Shown here piece after piece: positions 22,051 to 28,031 of a stretch of 28,031 nucleotides of DNA (the stretch's first letter is position 1; every line of letters begins with the position of its first letter). Origin of the DNA: an uncultured Rikenella sp. (lineage in GTDB: Bacteria; Bacteroidota; Bacteroidia; Bacteroidales; Rikenellaceae); the NCBI GenBank assembly GCA_910577885.1, contig CAJTNK010000016.1, positions 1 to 28,031 of the forward strand, given 5' to 3'. The notes under the pieces were generated by a model. It was not told the DNA's origin, made no database searches, and worked only from the letters and a program-made list of their open reading frames with translations. The position numbers and the translations under genes were made by a program.

Positions 22051-22998
22051 CTATTCTGCTGCTTCCAAAGCTTCGATGCAGTCGATAATCATTCGCTCCT
22101 TGCGGCGGTCGATGATTTCGGCCATTTGTTTGGCCGCCGAGAGGTCTTTCGCCGTCAGCGGTTTGCCCAACTTCGAGGTAAAACAGCCGTTGTTTCCGGC
22201 GACCCGCTGCCATTTCGGGGTAATCAGTCGGGATGCGCTCAACGATTCGAGCAGCAGCGCCAGCAGCTTGTTGTGCGTCGTCTGCAACGGTTCCGCGAGC
22301 TGGCAGGCAAGCAGTCGGGCAATCTCCTCTTCGGTCGTGTCGCGCTTGAAAATGCCGATTCGGTTGATGTGTTCGGTCAGCACTGCGATTTGCCAGTCGG
22401 TCAGGCGTGGACAGAAATCGGCGGGTGTCGGGTCGAAACTGGTGCGGCTGCGCTGGGCGGCTCGGCGTTTCTCGGCTTGGGCCAGCAATTCCGCTTCGCG
22501 CTCCTTGCGCTGCGTCTCCTCTGTCTGCCGATGACGGGTGTAGTCGGCGATTTCGGTAACGGTAGTTCGGACTTCGGCGATTCGGGTCAGCAGTTCGTCC
22601 GCAGGCGTATCCGCCGGATAACGGGCGGAAAGATACTCGAACGTCTTGTCGATGCGGCGCTGCTCCTTGGCCGAGATTGAGCCGTAGGCAAGCCAACGGT
22701 CGTATTCCTGCTTTTTGCCGGCGATGTATCGGCGAGCTTCGGCAGCGGACAGGTTGCCATGTTCGATTTCGCACTCCATGTAGTGCAGCGAAAAGCGGTT
22801 GTCCTTGAACACTTCGGCGGCGAATGCCAGCCAGCTAACCACGCTGACCGTTCCGTACAACACCCATGCGACTGCCTGCCATGCACCGCCGAGCCATCGG
22901 CTTTTGGCATTCAATCGGGTGCGAACGGCCTGCAACCGCTCGCGGATTTTGCGGTTGGTGCGCCGGTGCGACATGCGTATGTATTCGATGCGGGTCAT
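22051..22998 (-). CDS. membrane protein of unknown function on the mobilizable element
   Basis: The 315-residue protein starts with a basic stretch (HRRTNRKIRERLQAVRTRLN) and one hydrophobic segment at about 39-62 (AWQAVAWVLYGTVSVVSWLA). Residues 65-140 are helical and charged, residues 150-190 are a coiled-coil-like Glu/Arg/Gln-rich helix, and residues about 200-305 form a distinct helical domain (DWQIAVLTEHINRIGIF, LLALLLESLSASRLITPKW). I recall similar proteins from Bacteroidales mobile elements but cannot name the family. Its ATG overlaps the rhuM stop (ATGA), so it is translationally coupled to rhuM. An intrinsic terminator follows. Composition is GC-rich relative to the cargo genes. Confidence 0.65.
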   Translation of the reverse strand: MTRIEYIRMSHRRTNRKIRERLQAVRTRLNAKSRWLGGAWQAVAWVLYGTVSVVSWLAFAAEVFKDNRFSLHYMECEIEHGNLSAAEARRYIAGKKQEYDRWLAYGSISAKEQRRIDKTFEYLSARYPADTPADELLTRIAEVRTTVTEIADYTRHRQTEETQRKEREAELLAQAEKRRAAQRSRTSFDPTPADFCPRLTDWQIAVLTEHINRIGIFKRDTTEEEIARLLACQLAEPLQTTHNKLLALLLESLSASRLITPKWQRVAGNNGCFTSKLGKPLTAKDLSAAKQMAEIIDRRKERMIIDCIEALEAAE

Positions 22999-23976
22999 GA
23001 TTGTTTCTTGGCAGCGGCTTGCAGGTCGGCTTCGAGTTCGGCAAGGCTCGCGCGGCGTTCTTCTTCACGCAAACGCCCCTTGTAGGCATCGAGCTGTTGG
23101 GCCGCGATGCTTTCGGCGACCTCGCGGCTGATTTGCCCCGCATGTTCGAGCAGTTCACGCCCGTTGATGACCAGAATGTCGTTCAGCTTCTTGATCCAGT
23201 CGGCCATATACATGGGTATCTGCCGCCGCGCCTGACTTTCGGCGAATGCGAGGTATTGTTCGACCAGCAGCCCGAGGTCTTTCATCTCGTCTTCGGTCAG
23301 GTAGTTCTTGGCGGTTGCGGCATCGGCTTTGGTAATGCGCCGCGGGTCGCTCTTGTCGCAGGAGGTCATGCCCATCATCGGCGCGGCGGGCGACCAGTTC
23401 GGCTGCCGTCTGGCTGCTGATGGCCCACAGCAGTTTGTTCTGCACGATTTTGAAAAACTCGACCGTCTTCTCGGCTTTCGGGTCGTAGTCGATACTCGTC
23501 GTGTAGATGTCCTTGACCTTTTGGTAGAACACCCGTTCCGAAAGGCGGATTTCGCGGATGCGCTCTTGTAGCTCGTCGAAATAGTTCATCGATTTGCCCG
23601 ACTTCATCCGTTCGTCGTTCAGCGCGAAGCCCTTGATGAGGTACTCCCGCAGCACCTGCGTCGCCCAGATGCGGAACTGCGTGCCTTGGTGCGATTTCAC
23701 GCGGTAGCCGACCGAAATAATCACGTCGAGGTTGTAGTAGTTCGTATCGTAGCTTTTGCCATCGGCGGCAGTTGTTGCAAAATTTGCAATAACTGAATTT
23801 TCGTTCAATTCCTGCTCCTCGAAGATATTCTTCAAGTGGCGTGAAATCACGGATTTATCCCTGTCGAACAGCGCCGCCATCTGGTCTTGGGTGAGCCAGA
23901 CGGTCTCTTCGCCCATGCGGACGTCTATTTTGATGCTCCCGTCGGTCGAGCGGTATATCAACATTTCGTTCTCCAT
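22995..23976 (-). pseudogene. rhuM: RhuM-family (virulence protein RhuM/Fic-associated) protein, frameshifted
   Basis: The first frame (from ATG 23976) matches RhuM: VWLTQDQMAALFDRDKSVIS, YDTNYYNLDVIISVGYRVKS, FRIWATQVLREYLIKGFALN and LWAISSQTAAELVARRAD. It then becomes random. The continuation, MMGMTSCDKSDPRRITKADA, LTEDEMKDLGLLVEQYLAFA and the rest, lies in another frame ending at 22995. The join is near 23378-23382, at GCCGATGATGGG on the minus strand. RhuM relatives usually have about four more residues here, so a loss of about 14 bases between short CCGATG-like repeats would explain it. The function of RhuM proteins is not established; they are frequent on mobile elements. It sits 13 bases after the integrase stub. 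Confidence 0.8.
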
Positions 23977-23989
23977 AGCATAAAGATAG

Positions 23990-24170
23990 TTATAATTCCG
24001 GAATCCGGTTTACCGCTTCGCGCTTCTTCGCATCCATAATCTGCGCATAGACCTGCGTCGTTTTCAGTTCGCGGTGGCCGAGGAGCTTCGACACGGTGTG
24101 GATTTCCGTACCGAGCGAGAGTTGCAGCACGGCGAACGTGTGGCGGAACCGATGGAAAGTGATAGGCTGT
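23990..24170 (-). pseudogene. C-terminal fragment of a tyrosine integrase
   Basis: Only the last 57 or so residues of a phage-type recombinase remain. ITFHRFRHTFAVLQL holds the His-x-x-Arg pair, LLGHRELKTTQVYAQ holds the second His and the catalytic Tyr, and the protein ends KKREAVNRIPEL. Upstream (24171-24442) the frame continues but the sequence no longer resembles an integrase. It is on the same strand as all cargo genes and closes the first element, so it was probably that element's integrase, cut off when the second element inserted or by a deletion. Confidence 0.82.
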
Positions 24171-24442
24171 GCAAGGAAAAGCGGACAGGTGAAGATAAAA
24201 CGTAAACCGTTTGAAATGAGCTTTGTTTCAGCATTCTGCCAAGTGGAGAAAATGCAAATAATAACGGAATATTGAGGTTGTTCAGTTACCAAACCGTTAG
24301 CCGGGCAGTTACCGAAACGGGAATAGGTAACGGCAGGCAATGAAAAGAAACCCTCACCGTTTTGTTTGCGCTCATACACAGCATTTTGCATATCAAAGAA
24401 CGCTTATACGGCAAGTAATTTTGCACTAAAAAATATAAGCGT
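24171..24442. other. end region of the second element: short repeats and integrase promoter
   Basis: No gene is supported here. CAGTTACC occurs twice as direct repeats (24283-24290 and 24306-24313), and GGTAAC (24326-24331) is an inverted copy. These could be arm-type sites for integrase or excisionase. At 24416-24423, TAATTTTG is a perfect TAnnTTTG box serving the integrase at 24443. With its flanks it reads GTAATTTTGC, which also fits the GTANNTTTGC core used by CTnDOT-type integrases, so the same bases could be promoter or crossover core. Confidence 0.5.
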
Positions 24443-25672
24443 ATGAAAGTAGAAAAATTCAAGGTGTTGCTCTACCTCAAAAAGAGCGGACTGGACAAAT
24501 CGGGAAAAGCCCCGATAATGGGAAGAATCACCGTGAACCGCACGATGGCACAGTTCGGATGCAAGCTGTCCTGCACGCCTGAATTGTGGAATCCACGTGA
24601 AAGCCGTCTGAACGGCAAGAGCAAGGAAGCTGTGGAAACCAATACCAGGATTGAAAAACTGCTGTTGGCGGTAAACGCCGCATTCGACAGCCTTGTGTCC
24701 CGTAAGGCTGGTTTTGACGCCATCGATGTGAAAGACCTTTTTCAAGGTAGCATGGAAACGCAGATGACCCTCATGAAAATGACAGATGCAATCTGTGACG
24801 ACATTAAGGCACGTATCGGCATAGACCGTGCAAAAGGGACTTATCCCGGTTATCACTATATGCGGCTGACACTCGGGGAGTTCATCGAAACCAAGTACAA
24901 GGTCAAGGATCTGGCTTTCGGACAATTGACGGAACAGTTCATCCACGACTATCAGACATTCGTCACGGAAGAGAAAGGCTATGCGATAGATACCGTCCGC
25001 CACCACCTTGCCATCCTGAAGAAGATCTGCCGCCTTGCCTACAAGAAAGGGTATTCCGAGAAATGCCATTTTCAACATTTCGCCCTGCCCCGGCAATCAG
25101 AAAGGACACCACGTGCATTGAGCCGCGAATCGTTCGAAAGAATCCGTGACGTGGAAATACCGCCATACAGGAAGACGCACATACTGGCACGCGACCTTTT
25201 TCTGTTTGCCTGCTATACGGGTGTGTCATACGCTGATGTGGTTTCCATTACGGATGAGAACCTGTACACGGACGAAAGCGGAGCATTATGGCTGAAATAC
25301 CGCCGAAAGAAAAATGAACATCGGGCGAGCGTGAAACTGCTTCCCGAAGCGTTGGCACTACTTGAGAGATACAAGGACGAAACACGGGAAACGCTTTTCC
25401 CGATAATCCACCACCCGAACATGAAACGGCACATGAAAGCGTTAGCGGCACTGGCAGGCATCAAGGATAACTTGTGTTATCATCAGGCCCGCCATAGTTT
25501 TGCTTCGCTGATAACACTCGAAGCGGGTGTGCCGATAGAAACCATCAGCCGAATGTTGGGACATTCCGATATTTCCACCACTCAGGTCTATGCCCGTGTC
25601 AGCCCGAAGAAACTTTTCGAGGACATGGACAAGTTCATTAAAGCGACCGAAGATTTCAAACTCACTCTTTAA
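24443..25672 (+). CDS. tyrosine recombinase of conjugative-transposon (IntDOT-like) type
   Basis: A 409-residue intact integrase. Residues 1-100 are the arm-binding-type N-terminus, about 110-220 the core-binding domain (RLTLGEFIETKYKV, IHDYQTFVTEEKG), and 230-400 the catalytic domain. Catalytic positions seen are the Lys hairpin (WLKYRRKKNEHRASVKL), His347 and Arg350 in HQARHSF, His374 in MLGHSDISTT and Tyr383 in QVYARV. The first catalytic Arg is replaced: the motif reads CYTGVSYADV with Ser262, as is known for IntDOT-type Bacteroides integrases. A strong -7 box lies 20 bases upstream. The second recombinase gene starts 16 bases after its stop. It should integrate and excise the second element. 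Confidence 0.92.
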   Translation: MKVEKFKVLLYLKKSGLDKSGKAPIMGRITVNRTMAQFGCKLSCTPELWNPRESRLNGKSKEAVETNTRIEKLLLAVNAAFDSLVSRKAGFDAIDVKDLFQGSMETQMTLMKMTDAICDDIKARIGIDRAKGTYPGYHYMRLTLGEFIETKYKVKDLAFGQLTEQFIHDYQTFVTEEKGYAIDTVRHHLAILKKICRLAYKKGYSEKCHFQHFALPRQSERTPRALSRESFERIRDVEIPPYRKTHILARDLFLFACYTGVSYADVVSITDENLYTDESGALWLKYRRKKNEHRASVKLLPEALALLERYKDETRETLFPIIHHPNMKRHMKALAALAGIKDNLCYHQARHSFASLITLEAGVPIETISRMLGHSDISTTQVYARVSPKKLFEDMDKFIKATEDFKLTL

Positions 25673-25687
25673 CACTTAAAGAATAAT

Positions 25688-26882
25688 ATGCGAAGTACAT
25701 TTTCATTATTACCCTACATCAACCGCAGCAAGGTAAAGGCTGACGGTACGACCGCCGTATTGTGTCGTATAACCATTGACGGCAAACAGACCGTCATCAG
25801 TCCCGGAATTTATTGCCGACCGGAAGACTGGAACGGCAGGAAGAACGAGATAAAGTCCGCAAGGGAGAACAGCCGTTTACGGGAATACCTGCGGATGACA
25901 GAGGAAGCCTATAATGAGATATTGAAATCGCAAGGTGTGGTCAGTGCGGAGATGCTGAAGAACTATATCACCTTGAACAACATCCATCCGACGACCCTCC
26001 TGCAAATGGGGGAATGGGAAAGGGAGCGTTTGAAGAAACATTCCGAGGAAATAGACTCAACTTCTTCCTATCGGAGTTCAATGTATTACCAGAAGTACCT
26101 GACAAATTATCTCATGTCTTTGGGTAAGAAAGACATAGGCCTTGAAGAAGTCACGGAAGACTTCGGCAAAGCCTACAAAGCGTTTTTGAAGAGATGCAAG
26201 AATTTCGGGGCTTCCCAAACCAACCATTGCCTGCGTTGGTTGAACCGCCTGCTGTATCTGGCAGTCGATAAGGAGATTATCCGCGTGAACCCTTGTGAGG
26301 AAATGGAATATGAAACCAAGCCGGAGGCAAGGCACAGGTATATCAGCCGTGAGGAGTTCAAGAAGATACTTTCCACCCCGATGTATGACAAGCGGATGGA
26401 ACTGGCAAGACGGGCTGGCGTATGTGGATATAATGCTCCTGCATCCACATCATATCGGGACGAATGCGGATGGTAGGCGGTACATCCGCATCAACCGCAA
26501 GAAGACAAAGATAGAGGCGTTCATTCCACTGCATCCCATAGCGGAGCGGATATTGTCGCTGTATAACACGACTGACGATGAACATCCCGTGTTCCCGCTT
26601 CCCAATCGGGATGCCCTGTGGTTTGAGATTCATGAGCTGGGTGTAATCATAGGGAAAGAAGACAACTTGTCCTATCATCAAAGTCGGCATAGCTTCGGTA
26701 CGTTCCTGATTTCATCGGATATACCTATCGAGAGCATCGCTAAAATGATGGGACATTCCAATATCCGGACGACACAGGGGTATGCACGGATAACCGATGA
26801 TAAAATCTCCAGAGATATGGACAAGCTGATGGAACGCAGGAAAATACAATCTATCGGCGAAAAGACAGACAACAATAAGTAA
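25688..26882 (+). pseudogene. second tyrosine recombinase, inactivated by a short internal deletion
   Basis: The first frame gives an N-terminal and core-binding domain (MRSTFSLLPYINRSKVKADG, CLRWLNRLLYLAVDKEIIR) up to KRMELARR at 26410. The next frame picks up at GLAYVDIMLLHPHHIG and contains INRKKTKIEAFIPL, YHQSRHSFGTFL (His, Arg), MMGHSNIRTTQGYARI (His, Tyr) and the tail to 26882. Relatives have about eight residues (a hydrophobic strand ending in Thr) between RR and GLAY. About 26 bases are therefore missing at 26411-26412, which also shifts the frame. Unlike the homopolymer breaks elsewhere, this is too large to be a simple read error. It is in line with the intact recombinase upstream, so the element once carried a tandem pair. 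Confidence 0.85.
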
Positions 26883-26903
26883 ACAGTATCAATTCAGTAC
26901 ATT

Positions 26904-27278
26904 ATGGACAGAGGAATAATAACAATCAGTGAAACGGGTGTAGTCATTATGCCGACAGCACCTATATGGATGACACAATTCGAGATAGCCGACCTGTTCG
27001 GGATGTTCTCATGCGATGTCCGCAAGGCGATTCATACCATTTACAAGAACAAGGAACTGAACAAATTTGACACGATGAAGTATGTCAAGCAATCGGATGG
27101 CATCAGTTACGATGTCTATAACATTGAAGTGATTATAGCCGTTGCATTCAGGATATGCAGTAAAGAGAGTGTCTTGTTCAGACGGTTTATAATAAATGAA
27201 ATTAGCACCATTAAGAAAGCTACACCGATTACACTGTTTGTTGCCAGCGTCAGAGGTAATAACCGATGGTATAGTTGA
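26904..27278 (+). CDS. small protein resembling the RhuM N-terminal domain
   Basis: A 124-residue protein 21 bases after the broken recombinase. Its pattern (WMTQFEIADLFGMFSCDVRK, IHTIYKNKEL, DGISYDVYNIEVIIAVAFRI, FRRFIINEIS) follows the N-terminal part of RhuM position by position, including the WxTQ, EL, DG-SYD and FR blocks. It lacks the C-terminal RhuM domain, so the family's small stand-alone version is the best call. It probably belongs to the element's integration or regulatory module. Function unknown. Confidence 0.65.
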   Translation: MDRGIITISETGVVIMPTAPIWMTQFEIADLFGMFSCDVRKAIHTIYKNKELNKFDTMKYVKQSDGISYDVYNIEVIIAVAFRICSKESVLFRRFIINEISTIKKATPITLFVASVRGNNRWYS

Positions 27279-27534
27279 GGCTTATTCCATCAGCCACTCG
27301 TTCCCGATACACGGATGCAAAGGTAGCGTATGGCTTGATGGCAGCAGCAAGGTCGGGCGGCAGAGCCGTTTCGGGCAGAATCTTCCTCCTGCGGAGCGTA
27401 TTCAGCCCGAAAACCTTGTCACTGCCTGCCATACGCTTGAAGAGCATCCGGCAACGGAAACAAGCGACTGGCGGGAAATCAGAAGAAAGAAGAGAGGAAC
27501 GGCTTACAGACGAAACGGGATTTTGACGCTCCAT
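27250..27534 (-). CDS. possible small hypothetical protein in the 342-base gap
   Basis: The gap 27279-27620 has no clear gene. The most plausible frame starts at ATG 27534 (MERQNPVSSVSRSS) and runs 94 codons through DFPPVACFRCRMLF and LRRRKILPETALPPDLAAAI to 27250. It overlaps the end of the RhuM-N-like gene by 29 bases. It resembles small hypothetical frames I associate with Bacteroidales conjugative elements, but there is no domain to confirm it, and a dyad covers its start region. Confidence 0.3.
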   Translation of the reverse strand: MERQNPVSSVSRSSLLSSDFPPVACFRCRMLFKRMAGSDKVFGLNTLRRRKILPETALPPDLAAAIKPYATFASVYRERVADGISLNYTIGYYL

Positions 27535-27558
27535 CCGTAAACCGTTCCTTTCTCTTTT
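27496..27558 (+). terminator. dyad followed by T-rich stretch, possible terminator
   Basis: GGAACGGCTTAC (27496-27507) pairs with GTAAACCGTTCC (27537-27548) with one mismatch and a 29-base loop, followed by TTTCTCTTTTT on the plus strand. It could end plus-strand transcription from the recombinase module, though it lies 218 bases past the last stop. Confidence 0.4.
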
Positions 27559-27620
27559 TGCCGAAAGTCCATTGCTCCGCAATCATAGGGCAGACGGCAA
27601 ACTGCGCTCCTTCAAGAAAA

Positions 27621-27926
27621 TCATGTGCCTGTCAACCGATAGGCGGCGTGGTAGCTGTCAGCCAGCATCCTTTCGATGTCGGATTCACGGTAGAGGATTT
27701 TACCGCCTAACTGGATATAGGCTATGCGCCCTTCGTTCCGGTAATCCTGAAGTGTCCGGCGGCTCACTTTCAGCCGTGCCGACACTTCTTTGTCAGTGAA
27801 GAAACGCTCTCCGTTCAGTGTCGGTCGGTAATTGGCGGTCAGATGCTCGAAGCTGTCCAAAAGACGGTCGAGACTGCCCATGAAGTGGATTATCCACTCG
27901 TTGTCCTTGTTTATCAGTTCATTCAT
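27621..27926 (-). CDS. HTH (excisionase-like, HTH_17) protein of the second element
   Basis: A 101-residue protein on the strand opposite to the recombinases. Residues 1-35 form a leading amphipathic helix (HFMGSLDRLLDSFEHLTANY). Residues 42-90 are the DNA-binding domain: FFTDKEVSARLKVSRRTLQD, then RNEGRIAYIQLGGKILYRES and DIERML, the standard excisionase-family wing. Bacteroides conjugative transposons typically carry one or two such proteins next to their integrase module, where they control excision. ATG 27926 is the only good start. An upstream frame on the same strand ends 25 bases before it. Confidence 0.85.
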   Translation of the reverse strand: MNELINKDNEWIIHFMGSLDRLLDSFEHLTANYRPTLNGERFFTDKEVSARLKVSRRTLQDYRNEGRIAYIQLGGKILYRESDIERMLADSYHAAYRLTGT

Positions 27927-27951
27927 GTTACTTTGGATTTAGTGAGTATTG

Positions 27952-28031
27952 TTAGTTTATTTCGTTCATTTCATCAAGTTTATATAGTTCTTCCTTTGAA
28001 CTTTGCTTCTTTCCGCCTGTCCTCCACAACG
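27952..28031 (-). CDS. possible 3' end of an upstream gene, cut by the window edge
   Basis: One minus-strand frame is open from the window edge to a stop at 27952 and encodes about 25 residues ending SSKEELYKLDEMNEIN. The charged helical tail and the 25-base spacing to the next HTH start fit the first of a tandem pair of HTH genes, but the piece is too short to assign. Confidence 0.35.
   Translation of the reverse strand, partial: LWRTGGKKQSSKEELYKLDEMNEIN

Noticed and set aside
24171..24391. N-terminal part of the 133-codon frame as integrase sequence
   Set aside because: Residues before ITFHRFRH show no recombinase features; the frame is open only by chance across the element junction.
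1..28031. CRISPR array or retron
   Set aside because: No regularly spaced direct repeats and no reverse-transcriptase motif (YxDD) were seen.

Overview
The window looks like the chromosome of a gut Bacteroidales bacterium. The Bacteroidetes-type promoter box TAnnTTTG, the GH29 fucosidase lipoprotein and the Bacteroides-style mobilization and integrase genes support this. The GC-rich housekeeping end would fit an Alistipes-like (Rikenellaceae) host, but that genus guess is inference. No tRNA, rRNA or CRISPR array was seen.

Bases 1-4200 are GC-rich host sequence on the plus strand: an RluA-family pseudouridine synthase, a secreted alpha-L-fucosidase with accessory domains, and a secreted HSL-type esterase whose frame is broken near its signal peptide.

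From about 4230 to 24170 every gene is on the minus strand and composition becomes mosaic and mostly AT-richer. I read this as an integrative mobilizable element carrying a defence island. From its integrase end (high coordinates) towards the host it holds: the C-terminal stub of a tyrosine integrase; a frameshifted rhuM; a membrane protein; an excisionase-like HTH protein; a MobC/MobA pair (mobA split by loss of one GA unit) with a membrane coiled-coil partner; then cargo. Cargo operon A (18991 to 12111) is XRE regulator, membrane coiled-coil protein, type III Mod, type III Res, PD-(D/E)XK nuclease, and a membrane-anchored protein with a -1 frameshift at a slippery heptamer. Cargo operon B (11925 to about 5469) is a HipBST-like tripartite kinase toxin-antitoxin with paired operator palindromes, a hypoxanthine-DNA-glycosylase-like protein with an N-terminal extension, an HsdR-like restriction translocase with no HsdM or HsdS, and a protein with a HEPN-like RX4H motif. 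A GIY-YIG nuclease closes the island.

From about 24170 to the end is a second, conjugative-transposon-like element. Its left end abuts the truncated integrase of the first, which suggests nested insertion. It has an intact IntDOT-like tyrosine recombinase, a second recombinase broken by a short internal deletion, a small RhuM-N-like protein, and a convergent HTH gene.

The most promising candidate for a new system is the tightly coupled glycosylase-HsdR pair. Next come the six-gene extended type III operon and the Bacteroidales HipBST locus. Five genes carry frame disruptions. Some lie in short repeats or homopolymers and may be sequencing indels or phase-variable switches; others look like true deletions.
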